Positions 1-7,384 of a DNA stretch of 64,000 nt are shown one piece after another. A program made the position numbers and the translations under genes. The stretch comes from Lysinibacillus piscis (GTDB lineage: Bacteria > Bacillota > Bacilli > Bacillales_A > Planococcaceae), in contig NZ_BRZA01000004.1 in the NCBI RefSeq assembly GCF_026012395.1, positions 1 through 64,000 on the forward strand, given 5' to 3'. Within the stretch, counting starts at the first letter, position 1; the number at the start of each line of letters is the position of its first letter. Under the pieces are notes generated by a model, which had not been told where the DNA came from, searched no databases, and saw nothing but the letters and a program-made list of their open reading frames with translations.

Positions 1-169
1 CTACTCCACCAAATTGATAAAGCGCTCGCCATTGTAGAAGGGTTATGTCAGTTACAGAAAACATCTTACATATTTCTTTAATAGTATAATGACCCTCTTT
101 TAGATATTGAAGTGCTAGTATTTTTACGTCTGATGAAAATGATTTTTTAGGCAAAAAAAAACTCCCCAT
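1..169 (-). CDS. IS3-family transposase orfA, N-terminal 56 residues
   Basis: The reading frame opens at ATG 169 and stays open to the window edge. It begins MGSFFLPKKSFSSDVK and continues with a helix-turn-helix (KEGHYTIKEICKMFSVT, residues about 24-40) followed by LLQW. This is the layout of IS3 OrfA, the DNA-binding half of the OrfAB transposase. The C-terminus and orfB lie outside the window. The frame is uninterrupted in the visible part. The start codon sits inside the terminal hairpin, which would limit translation from transcripts entering from outside. Confidence 0.65.
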   Translation of the reverse strand, partial: MGSFFLPKKSFSSDVKILALQYLKEGHYTIKEICKMFSVTDITLLQWRALYQFGGV

Positions 170-221
170 TCGATAAACAGATTTTATTTTTTAATCTGTC
201 TACTTAATGGGGAGCATATCA
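1..221 (-). mobile_element. 5' end of an IS3-family (IS150-like) insertion sequence, cut by the window edge
   Basis: On the minus strand the element appears to begin near 221 with TGATATGCTCCCCATTAAG, followed at once by a strong inverted repeat: CTCCCCATT near 208-216 pairs with AATGGGGAG near 161-170, with AAATCTGTTTAT / GTAGACAGATT inside. The orfA start codon lies in this hairpin. TG-starting ends and an orfA beginning just inside the end are typical of IS3-family elements. The other end lies left of the window, so intactness cannot be judged. The exact boundary is inferred, since no target duplication can be tested. Confidence 0.6.
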
Positions 222-344
222 AATAACCTTTGCTCTATTGTTTTTCTTTCGCACTCTATCAATCTCCTATTGCTATATAGGAAAAATTCTTAGTGGAAAA
301 TAATGGTGCAAACCCTTTTCTAACACGACTTTCTTTATGTGATT

Positions 345-788
345 TTATGATTTAGTCCGAATCACAAAACGAGGCTCATAATCACTAATTACTTCAAAAA
401 CACCATCACCATAAGCATAAATATGATGCTCAGCGCCTGGAATATCTTTACTGCCTAACCATGGTAGTTGATCAAACCATTCAATATAATCGGAATTGCT
501 CATTTTATAAAACCACGCTGCCGTTTTTACAATGGACGATTCTTTCTCCATTTCATCATCTGGTATTTCATTTAAATAAGTCCCAGGGATTTCCCCAATA
601 TGGCGAAAAGCCCACACATAATCTTGAATTTGAGTCACTTTATCATAAATAATATCCACTTCAGTACCATTTATATCAATCAATGTGATACATAGACCTG
701 AATTCGGATAATTGCATTTAGCTTCGAAAACTCGACCTCTCTCTAAACAAGTAACTGGCTGCCATACATGCAGTCTACGATTGTCCAT
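345..788 (-). CDS. Hypothetical protein, 147 aa
   Basis: I do not recognise this family. The start ATG 788 has a good ribosome binding site (AAGGGG, four bases upstream). The protein is acidic, rich in aromatic residues (several Trp and Tyr) and has no signal peptide or membrane segment, so it is probably cytosolic. A beta-rich N-terminal half (about residues 15-60) is followed by a more helical middle and a C-terminal segment AYGDGVFEVISDYEPRFVIR. It stands alone between the IS end and a broken regulator, so context gives no function. Small solitary proteins of this style are sometimes immunity or phage-defence accessories, but nothing here proves that. Confidence 0.7.
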   Translation of the reverse strand: MDNRRLHVWQPVTCLERGRVFEAKCNYPNSGLCITLIDINGTEVDIIYDKVTQIQDYVWAFRHIGEIPGTYLNEIPDDEMEKESSIVKTAAWFYKMSNSDYIEWFDQLPWLGSKDIPGAEHHIYAYGDGVFEVISDYEPRFVIRTKS

Positions 789-1009
789 TTAACCCCTTCT
801 TCCCTTAGTAGTATGTGAACGGCAAACAAAGGATTATCGCCTATAGGTTTATTATATAAGGAACATAAAATAATTGCCAGATTTTACTTACAATTCTAAT
901 ATAACACAACCTTTTTCAGAATACATACGTATATCACACCAGTTTTGATGTGATTCCTCCAAAAAATCACATGAATAATTATCATTTTTTAATTTAATCA
1001 GGGAAAATA

Positions 1010-1413
1010 TTGTGTGAAAATTCGTGTGTTTCATTTACTTGTATTGGAAGTCCTACGTATCTGATTAGAAATGAATCCAACTATTCAAGTGGTCGGCACT
1101 ATTTCACCTCTTCACAATTACTAGAAGATATAAAATGTTTACAACCAAATGTTTTACTGATGGATATTAATATAAGGGGCTTACGTCATTTTCTCCTTTT
1201 AAAGAGAGCCTATTGAGCACTACAGAATTGAAAATTTTACACCAAATCACTGAGGACAAAACAAATGGCATGATTAGCGAGGAATTAGGTGTCTCCCAAC
1301 GAACTGTGGAACGTCATATTTCTTCGATTTTATGTAAATTGAAGGTAGATTCCCGTGTGGGGGCTGCTGTTAAAGCACTTTATGATGGATTAGTTGTATT
1401 CAGTAAAAAATAG
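1010..1413 (+). pseudogene. Frameshifted LuxR-type response regulator remnant
   Basis: Two short frames lie end to end. The first (1010-1216) carries CLQPNVLLMDINIRG, the usual beta3/phospho-acceptor segment of a receiver domain. The second (1213-1413) carries a full LuxR-type HTH: ELKILHQITEDKTN, then SEELGVSQRTVERHISSIL. The second frame reads open upstream of 1213 as TSFSPFKESLLSTTELK, the normal linker-plus-HTH start, so a frameshift near 1170-1200 separates the domains. The receiver is also too short (about 60 residues instead of about 120), and a further frame near GTG 1016 gives VKIRVFHLL, a plausible original N-terminus. Several disruptions are therefore likely. The HTH piece alone could still be translated from TTG 1213. 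Confidence 0.65.
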
Positions 1414-1418
1414 AAAAA

Positions 1419-1455
1419 AAGCCATTCAGCAAAAATTTTCTACTGAATAGCCTTT
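1419..1455. terminator. Bidirectional terminator between the LuxR remnant and cysI
   Basis: The arms GCCATTCAG and CTGAATAGC enclose a short AT loop, with an A run on the left and TTTTCT on the right. It can end transcription from both sides, including the cysJI operon, whose last gene stops at 1462. Confidence 0.7.
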
Positions 1456-1461
1456 TCTCTG

Positions 1462-3183
1462 TTATTTTTTATGGAAGTCACGTCCATCATGCACCGCTTC
1501 AACATAGCCTGCACGAATCACGAAGTCACCAAAATGCTCGCCTTCTGTACGTTCCTTTGCATAGCGTAATAAAATAGGACGTAGCTCTGCTAAAATTTCT
1601 TCCTCACCGATATTCTCACGGTAAATTTTATTGAGGCGATTGCCTGTAAAACTTGCCCCTAAGTATAGATTGTATTTACCAGGACCTTTACCAATAAATC
1701 CAATTTCGCCCATCGCTGCACGAGAACAGCCATTTGGACAACCTGACATACGAATACCGATTTCTGTTTCATGTAAGCCTGCTTCATCAATAATACTATC
1801 AATTTTCGTAATTAATGATGGTAAATAGCGCTCCGCCTCTGCCATCGCTAAACCACATGTTGGCAAGGATACACAAGCAATGGAGTTACGACGTAGTGCT
1901 GAGTAATGTGCACCGTCTGTTAATTTATATTGCTCAATCAGCTCTTGAATTTTCTTTTTCTTCTGTGCCGTCACATTGCTAATCATCAAGTTTTGATTTG
2001 GTGTTAAACGGAAATCACCTGTGTGAATTTTTGCAATTTCACGTAAGCCCGTTAATAGCTGATAGTCCTCAAAATCCTTTACACGACCATTTTGCACATA
2101 CAATGTATAATGCCATTTGCCATTTGCGCCTTTAATCCAGCCATATTCATCCCCTGTACGCTTAAATGTGTATGGACGTGCCTCTTGTAATTCCCAGCCT
2201 AAACGACGATGCAATTCTTCTTTAATCCAATCAAGCCCTTTGGCATCTACTGTATATTTAAAGCGTGCATTTTTACGTACTGAACGATTACCATAATCAC
2301 GCTGAATCGTCATAATTTTTTCTGCTGTATCCAACAATTGATCTGGCGTTACAAAGCCAATTAAACGGGCAAGCTGTGGGTAAGTAGCCTCATCACCATG
2401 TGTCATCCCCATACCGCCACCAATAGCAACGTTAAAGCCAACCAATTTGTCATTCTCCACAATCGCAATTAAGCCAACATCTTGTGAAAAGACATCCACA
2501 TCATTACTTGGTGGAATCGCAAGACCGATTTTAAATTTACGTGGTAAGTACAGTGCACCATACACTGGCTCTACCTCTACATCTTGACTATCAATCACTT
2601 TTTCGCCATCCAGCCAAATTTCATGATAGGCACGTGATTTTGGCAATAAATGCTCACTTAATTTCGCAGACCAATTGTAAATTTCCTCATGTAATGCCGA
2701 TTGATTTGGATTCACATTACACATTACGTTACGATTTACATCACCACAAGCCGCAATCGTATCTAATAATACTTGATTAATTTCCTGCATGTATTTTTTC
2801 ATATTCCATTTTAAAATACCATGCACTTGGAAGGCTTGGCGTGTCGTTAGCTTTAAAGAGCCATTCCCATATTTACGTACCATTTCATCCATTACTAGCC
2901 ATTGCTCAGGTGTTGCTGCGCCGCCTGGTGTTCGCACACGCACCATGAATTGATAGGCAGGCTCTAATTTTTGACGCTGACGCTCGTTACGTACATCACG
3001 GTCATCCTGTAAATAGCTGCCGTGGAATTTCATCAAACGGTTATCATCCTCTGGAATGCCTGATGTTAATGGATCAGCCATCGTTTCTATTAATGAACCA
3101 CGCAAATAATTACTTTCACTTTTAATACGCTCTACATCACTTGGTTTTCCTGGCTGTGGAGGTAAAATTACCTTTTCTGTCAT
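1462..3183 (-). CDS. cysI: Sulfite reductase (NADPH), hemoprotein beta subunit
   Basis: Reduces sulfite to sulfide with six electrons delivered by CysJ; cytosolic. The 573-residue length matches the family. The siroheme/[4Fe-4S] cysteines are at about C437, C443 ([14 protein letters not shown]) and C482, C486 ([10 protein letters not shown]), nearly the E. coli CysI spacing. The substrate-binding arginine/lysine region [10 protein letters not shown] (about 113-122) is present. ATG 3183 was chosen over an in-frame TTG at 3201 because a GAGGGGGAG ribosome binding site lies just upstream of the ATG. The gene is last in a sumT-sirB-yezD-cysJ-cysI operon, 18 nt after cysJ, so siroheme and apoenzyme are made together. 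A terminator follows. Confidence 0.96.
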   Translation of the reverse strand: MTEKVILPPQPGKPSDVERIKSESNYLRGSLIETMADPLTSGIPEDDNRLMKFHGSYLQDDRDVRNERQRQKLEPAYQFMVRVRTPGGAATPEQWLVMDEMVRKYGNGSLKLTTRQAFQVHGILKWNMKKYMQEINQVLLDTIAACGDVNRNVMCNVNPNQSALHEEIYNWSAKLSEHLLPKSRAYHEIWLDGEKVIDSQDVEVEPVYGALYLPRKFKIGLAIPPSNDVDVFSQDVGLIAIVENDKLVGFNVAIGGGMGMTHGDEATYPQLARLIGFVTPDQLLDTAEKIMTIQRDYGNRSVRKNARFKYTVDAKGLDWIKEELHRRLGWELQEARPYTFKRTGDEYGWIKGANGKWHYTLYVQNGRVKDFEDYQLLTGLREIAKIHTGDFRLTPNQNLMISNVTAQKKKKIQELIEQYKLTDGAHYSALRRNSIACVSLPTCGLAMAEAERYLPSLITKIDSIIDEAGLHETEIGIRMSGCPNGCSRAAMGEIGFIGKGPGKYNLYLGASFTGNRLNKIYRENIGEEEILAELRPILLRYAKERTEGEHFGDFVIRAGYVEAVHDGRDFHKK

Positions 3184-3201
3184 CGTCTCGCTCCCCCTCA
3201 A

Positions 3202-5004
3202 TTAATATACATCACGTTGATAACGATTTTGTTGTTTTAATTCTTGTACAAAGGCTTTTGCTTCTTCTGCTGTTTTTTGTCCTTGCTCCTCAATAATACG
3301 GTGAATTGTTGTATCGACATCTGCTGCCATCGTGTTTTTATCACCGCATACATACAGTATAGCGCCCTGCTCCAACCATTCATAAACAGCTGCTGCATTC
3401 TCCAGTAATTTATGCTGTACATATACCTTTTGCTCTGTATCTCGTGAGAAGGCTACGCTCATATTCGTTAAAACACCCGAAGCAATAAAACGTTGCCAGT
3501 CTGTTTGGTAAAGGAAATCCGTGACGAAATGCTGGTCACCAAAGAATAACCATGACTTCCCTTCTACACCTAATTCCTCACGCTCCTCTAAAAACGAACG
3601 GAATGGCGCAATTCCTGTACCTGCACCAATCATAATAATCGGTGTGCTGTCTTGCTCTGGTAATCTGAAGTTCGGATTTTTATGCACATAGATTGGTAAT
3701 GTATCGCCGATTTGTACACGCTCTGCAACACTACCTGAGCATACACCTAAACGTGGACGTCCATTCGTTTCATAGCTTACCTTACCAATCGTTAAATGCA
3801 CCTCATCACTATTCGCCTTTTGACTGCTTGCAATGGAGTATAAACGTGCTGGAATTTTGCGTAATAACCCTGCAAGCTGCTGTGCATTCCATGTAAATGG
3901 TGCAAAATCCTCTACTGCATCCAGTAAATCCTTGCCATATGCGTAGTCCTTCCAGCCATCACCTGCTAATAACTCTCCTAGCTTAGCATGCTCTGTAAAG
4001 GCACTGATTTTTTCTAAAATTGGCTTAGATAGTACCGTAATTTCTAATCGCTTTTGTAATGCCTCTTTTAATGACAAAGTCTCATCTGCCACTGTAACAG
4101 ATGTTTGTGAATCGAATTGCAATGCTGTAATTAACGCATCCACAAGTTTTTCATCATTTTCAGGCTGAATGCCAATGCTATCACCAGGCTCAAAATGGAA
4201 GTTTGCCCCTTCAATCGATAGCTCAATATGACGTGTTTCTTTATTAGAGCCACGCGCATTTAAGTTAATATTTTCTAGCACCTCTGCATAAAACGGATTT
4301 TTGCGAGAATATGTACTGTCTCCTTGTGGTGCTTCATTTACAGTAGCTGTCGTAGCCGTTGATGTTGCTGTTTGTTGTACTAGTGCCTCTTGTATAGTCG
4401 CAAACCATTGTGCGGCTGCTTCGTCATAGTCCACATCACAATCAACACGAGGCGCAATACGTGTTGCACCTAATTTAGCAAATTGCTCGTCAAAGTCTTT
4501 ACCTGTTTTACAGAAAAACTCATAGGAGCTGTCCCCTAAAGCAAGCACCGAATATTGAAGCTGCTCTAGCTTTGGTGCACGTTTACTATGCAGAAATTCA
4601 TGGAATTGAATCGCTTGATCAGGTGGATCTCCTTCTCCTTGTGTACTCACCACAAGTAAAAGATTTGTTTCCTTTTTCAAATTATTCGCTTTGTATTTAC
4701 CAACAGAGGCAACTGTTACATTTAGCCCTTGCTCCTTTAAAGCCTTTGCATACTTCTCAGCTAGCCCTTGACTGTTTCCTGTTTGCGAGCCGTATAATAC
4801 TGTCACTTCTTTTGCTACTGGCTGTGCACTGATAGCTACAGGGGCTTCCACAGTAGGGGTATTTGCTACTGCTGTTGCTGCTAATGTGGCACTAATATAA
4901 CCGTTCAACCAAAGTTTTTGCTCTACTGTTAATGTTGGTAATAGTTCATTTAATAGCTTTACTTGTACGTCATTAAATGGACTGTTCGTTACTTTTAACT
5001 CCAC
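3202..5004 (-). CDS. cysJ: Sulfite reductase (NADPH), flavoprotein alpha subunit
   Basis: Passes electrons from NADPH through FAD and FMN to CysI. A flavodoxin domain begins near residue 66 (VTVLYGSQTGNSQGLAEKYA, FMN phosphate loop). An FAD domain follows, with RLYSIASS near residue 390. The C-terminal NADP domain has GAGTGIAPFRSF and ends in the typical aromatic YQRDVY. The 600-residue length is normal for the family. A low-complexity Thr/Ala linker (TATSTATTATV, about 212-222) joins the flavodoxin and FAD domains, as is common. It lies between the small yezD gene and cysI in the same operon. The start ATG 5004 has GAGGTG about eight bases upstream. Confidence 0.96.
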   Translation of the reverse strand: MELKVTNSPFNDVQVKLLNELLPTLTVEQKLWLNGYISATLAATAVANTPTVEAPVAISAQPVAKEVTVLYGSQTGNSQGLAEKYAKALKEQGLNVTVASVGKYKANNLKKETNLLLVVSTQGEGDPPDQAIQFHEFLHSKRAPKLEQLQYSVLALGDSSYEFFCKTGKDFDEQFAKLGATRIAPRVDCDVDYDEAAAQWFATIQEALVQQTATSTATTATVNEAPQGDSTYSRKNPFYAEVLENINLNARGSNKETRHIELSIEGANFHFEPGDSIGIQPENDEKLVDALITALQFDSQTSVTVADETLSLKEALQKRLEITVLSKPILEKISAFTEHAKLGELLAGDGWKDYAYGKDLLDAVEDFAPFTWNAQQLAGLLRKIPARLYSIASSQKANSDEVHLTIGKVSYETNGRPRLGVCSGSVAERVQIGDTLPIYVHKNPNFRLPEQDSTPIIMIGAGTGIAPFRSFLEEREELGVEGKSWLFFGDQHFVTDFLYQTDWQRFIASGVLTNMSVAFSRDTEQKVYVQHKLLENAAAVYEWLEQGAILYVCGDKNTMAADVDTTIHRIIEEQGQKTAEEAKAFVQELKQQNRYQRDVY

Positions 5005-5015
5005 TTTCTGTCACC

Positions 5016-5165
5016 TCAACGTAATCGTATTTTTTCATTTTTATCAATTTGTACAACGTAGGAATTTTGTACAATCAATGTAATTGAGCCATGCTGTAGG
5101 GTAGTCAGAATTTCTCGAACATGCTCCAATGCTAGATTAATATTCTCTGTTCGTTTATCTGCCAT
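5016..5165 (-). CDS. yezD: YezD-family small protein (DUF2292)
   Basis: A 49-residue frame starting MADKRTENINLALEH and ending VVQIDKNEKIRLR matches the YezD/DUF2292 pattern: a short N-terminal helix, then GSITLIVQNSYVVQIDKxEKIRL. It has a strong ribosome binding site (AAAGGAGGG, about nine bases upstream). Its first 34 nt overlap the 3' end of sirB, and it stops 12 nt before cysJ. YezD-type genes are found in sulfur-assimilation operons of Firmicutes, but no biochemical role is established as far as I know. The overlap and position suggest translational coupling with sirB and cysJ. Confidence 0.85.
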   Translation of the reverse strand: MADKRTENINLALEHVREILTTLQHGSITLIVQNSYVVQIDKNEKIRLR

Positions 5166-5899
5166 GTCCAAACGCCCTCCTTTTGTAATAATTCATTCAC
5201 ACGCTCTATTAATACTTTTCTGACATTTGCATCATACCCTAGACTTTCACACAAAATCATATGCTGACTAGCTTCTGTCTGCATCCTCTTCATAATGCTT
5301 TGACGTAAAATACCTGTAAACAGTAAATAAGGAATGATAAACACAGGTCTTGTTGTATCTCGTTGTTGCTGTAGCCATTCTTCAAATGTAGGCCCTATTC
5401 CATATAAGAAGCATGTATCGACAACAGGATAGCCATATTTCTCACGTAGTCGTGATGCAATTTTGTTTAAATCTCTTTTGGCATTCGGGTCACTACTACC
5501 ACGCCCAATAAGCAATACTTGTGCATTTATTGTAGGTAAACCCATTTCTAAAACCCTTGTTTGTAACGTATCAATCAATAACTCATGAATACCTAAAGGC
5601 TCACCATATGTAAATCGAATATGCGGATATTGCTGGTTCGCCTTCTCCATTTCATTGGGAATATCCTGTTTGGCATGACCTGCCGCTAATAGCAAAATCG
5701 GCATCACAGCAATCGCTGTTGCCCCTTGACGAACACAATTGGCAATGCCCTCTGCAATCGTTGGTTGTGCAAGCTCTAAAAAACAAGTTTCCTGAATCGG
5801 TACATTGACTTCTCGTTGTACATGTTGTAAGAAGGTAATGGCCTGCTCCACTCCAGCCTTTACACGACTACCATGCGCTATATATAAAATTGCCTGCAT
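5132..5899 (-). CDS. sirB: Sirohydrochlorin ferrochelatase (CbiX/SirB type)
   Basis: Inserts Fe2+ into sirohydrochlorin to give siroheme for CysI; cytosolic. The 255 residues comprise two related halves, as in two-domain CbiX/SirB: the N-terminal AILYIAHGSRVKAG with the metal-ligand His10, and the C-terminal LLIGRGSSDPNAKRDL. A second conserved His lies in LLLAAGHAKQDIP (about residue 75). The gene is 12 nt downstream of sumT and overlaps yezD at its 3' end. The dehydrogenase step (precorrin-2 to sirohydrochlorin, SirC) is not encoded in this window. Confidence 0.88.
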   Translation of the reverse strand: MQAILYIAHGSRVKAGVEQAITFLQHVQREVNVPIQETCFLELAQPTIAEGIANCVRQGATAIAVMPILLLAAGHAKQDIPNEMEKANQQYPHIRFTYGEPLGIHELLIDTLQTRVLEMGLPTINAQVLLIGRGSSDPNAKRDLNKIASRLREKYGYPVVDTCFLYGIGPTFEEWLQQQRDTTRPVFIIPYLLFTGILRQSIMKRMQTEASQHMILCESLGYDANVRKVLIERVNELLQKEGVWTWQINEQRILI

Positions 5900-5911
5900 T
5901 TCAACACATCC

Positions 5912-6688
5912 TTATACAGAAATTTCCGTTGTTTGAGGCTGTGCGACAGTTTGTTCAAACCATTGAATCGTTTCTCGCAATGTAACAACCTTTCCGATAA
6001 CGATAATGCTTGGATTTTGAATATTTTCTCGCTGTACAACTTCCTCAATCGTAGCTAAAGTGCCTGTCACTGTTCGCTGTTTGGCAAATGTTCCCCAATG
6101 AATCAATGCTACAGGTGTTTCCTCTGAACGTCCATATTTTAATAGTTGCTGACGAATGTAAGGTAAATTGCCTACCCCCATATAAATCGCAATCGTATCA
6201 ATACCCTTCGCCAAACTTTCCCAGTGAATAGCATCATCTTTCCCTTCTCGCATATGTCCTGTTACCATCGCAAAGCTTGAGCCTAAATCACGATGTGTGA
6301 CAGGAATACCTGCATACGCTGGTGCTGCAATACCAGATGTAATCCCTGGTACAATTTCAAATGGGATTTGATGTTGTACTAATACCTCTGCTTCTTCAGC
6401 TCCTCTACCAAAGACGAAAGGATCGCCACCCTTCAAGCGTGTTACCACTAATCCTTGCTGCGCATATTCTACTAATGATTGATGAATTTGCTCTTGAATC
6501 ATGGCATGTTGCTGTGGTAATTTACCACAAAAAACAAGTTTGGCATCTTTTTTCGCATACGTTAATAATTCTTCATTAATAAGACGATCATATAAAATCA
6601 CATCTGCCTGTTCAATGCAGCGTAAGCCTTTTACCGTAATCAGGTCCACATCACCAGGACCAGCACCTACTATAAATACTTTGCCCAT
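5912..6688 (-). CDS. cobA: Uroporphyrinogen-III C-methyltransferase (SUMT)
   Basis: Methylates uroporphyrinogen III twice with SAM to make precorrin-2, the first step to siroheme. The 258 residues contain the family signatures: VGAGPGDVDLITVKG near the N-terminus, RLKGGDPFVFGRGAEEAE (about 90-107) and GITSGIAAPAYAGIPVTHR. ATG 6688 (MGKVFIVG) was chosen over the upstream GTG at 6712 because GAGGGAGTGAGG sits just before the ATG. It is a single-domain SUMT, not the trifunctional CysG fusion. It is first gene of the sulfite-reduction operon, behind a sigma-A promoter and a leader terminator only about 40 nt upstream. Confidence 0.93.
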   Translation of the reverse strand: MGKVFIVGAGPGDVDLITVKGLRCIEQADVILYDRLINEELLTYAKKDAKLVFCGKLPQQHAMIQEQIHQSLVEYAQQGLVVTRLKGGDPFVFGRGAEEAEVLVQHQIPFEIVPGITSGIAAPAYAGIPVTHRDLGSSFAMVTGHMREGKDDAIHWESLAKGIDTIAIYMGVGNLPYIRQQLLKYGRSEETPVALIHWGTFAKQRTVTGTLATIEEVVQRENIQNPSIIVIGKVVTLRETIQWFEQTVAQPQTTEISV

Positions 6689-6721
6689 TGCCCTCACTCC
6701 CTCTTTTTCCACATCATGGGT

Positions 6722-6781
6722 AAAAAAAGAGACTCATACCATCCATAAACAAACAAATGCCTTTGAACAATACGAGCCTCT
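6722..6781 (-). terminator. Leader terminator (possible attenuator) of the siroheme/sulfite reductase operon
   Basis: On the minus strand AGAGGCTC (6781-6774) pairs with GAGTCTCT (about 6735-6728), followed by a run of seven T. This intrinsic terminator lies between the promoter at 6829-6857 and the sumT start at 6688, so it sits inside the operon leader. A competing hairpin, CTAG-caaa-CTAG, lies immediately upstream and shares bases with the terminator arm. This layout is that of an attenuator; I do not recognise the class (not an S-box or T-box). Confidence 0.6.
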
Positions 6782-6828
6782 AGTTTGCTAGTCAGCTACG
6801 TTTCTTAATTCATAGTAATATAATAAGA

Positions 6829-6857
6829 ATAATAAATAATATAAGATATCGTGTCAA
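6829..6857 (-). promoter_or_regulatory. Sigma-A promoter of the cobA-sirB-yezD-cysJI operon
   Basis: On the minus strand TTGACA (6857-6852) is followed by a 17-nt spacer and TATTAT (6834-6829). This is a near-consensus promoter. The predicted transcription start near 6822 gives a leader of about 134 nt to the cobA ATG, containing the terminator at 6722-6781. Confidence 0.75.
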
Positions 6858-6859
6858 TA

Positions 6860-7064
6860 GCTAATGAAAGAAAAATTGTAAATGCCCTCCCACTAAGCGA
6901 AAATATCCTACGGCAATGACTTGTTATACCTAGCGCTAACGCTTCCGATACAAAACATTTGTCGATTATCCACGTAATTTTGTCGAATACCTACGAGGTC
7001 GTGTGGCTGTCGCTACGTTGCACTCACGCTTTCGCACAAAAAATCTCTGTTACTGAACCAAGAT
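6860..7064. other. Non-coding region with GC-richer repeat-like segment
   Basis: No gene is seen here. The stretch 6925-7045 contains blocks such as AGCGCTAACGCTTCC and GTGCGAAAGCGTGAGTGC (minus strand) that are GC-richer than the surroundings. It ends at 7051-7064 with TACTGAACCAAGAT, close to TACTGAATCAAGAT in the suf leader near 31346-31360. It resembles an interspersed intergenic repeat remnant; this is pattern-based only. Confidence 0.35.
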
Positions 7065-7101
7065 AAAAAACCAGCTATCGATCATAAAATCGACAACTGG
7101 T
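7065..7101 (-). terminator. Terminator of the Gly/Tyr/Pro-rich peptide gene
   Basis: On the minus strand ACCAGTTGTCGAT pairs with ATCGATAGCTGGT across a 6-nt loop, followed by TTTTT. It lies eight bases after the stop of the gene at 7109-7318. Confidence 0.8.
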
Positions 7102-7108
7102 CTGTTAC

Positions 7109-7318
7109 TTAATATGGTCTACGATACCGTGGATATGGTCGAAAATATGGCCATGGTGGGTTTGGACGGTAATTCGGATAGTTTGGATAATTTGGGTAAT
7201 AAGGATATTGATTAAACTGTGATCCAAGTAAACTGCCTAAAAATCCGCCAAAAAAAGGTGCACCGAATGGCCAAAAGCCGCCTCCAAAGCCACCTGGATA
7301 GCCTCCAAAATTCCGCAT
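7109..7318 (-). CDS. Small Gly/Phe-, Pro/Tyr-rich protein (coat-like)
   Basis: The 69-residue protein has two low-complexity halves: an N-terminal Gly/Phe/Pro segment (FGGYPGGFGGGFWPFG, about 4-19) and a C-terminal Tyr/Pro/Asn segment with three YPN repeats (PNYPNYPNY) ending in basic PRYRRPY. Such compositions are typical of small spore-coat or crust peptides and related surface proteins in Bacillus-like spore formers. It has a good ribosome binding site (GGGAGGGAG upstream of ATG 7318) and its own terminator. Role inferred from composition only. Confidence 0.7.
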   Translation of the reverse strand: MRNFGGYPGGFGGGFWPFGAPFFGGFLGSLLGSQFNQYPYYPNYPNYPNYRPNPPWPYFRPYPRYRRPY

Positions 7319-7384
7319 ATGCTCCCTCCCTTTTACTCACTATCGTATGTGAGAAGGTTGTTTCGCATAGGGAGATTGCCCACC

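Noticed and set aside
6722-6781. S-box or T-box riboswitch ahead of cobA
   Set aside because: None of the S-box core blocks or the T-box GGTGG motif is present; only a plain terminator and a small hairpin are seen.
7109-7318. DNA tandem repeat
   Set aside because: The PNY repeats are only three short copies inside a coding sequence and reflect protein composition.
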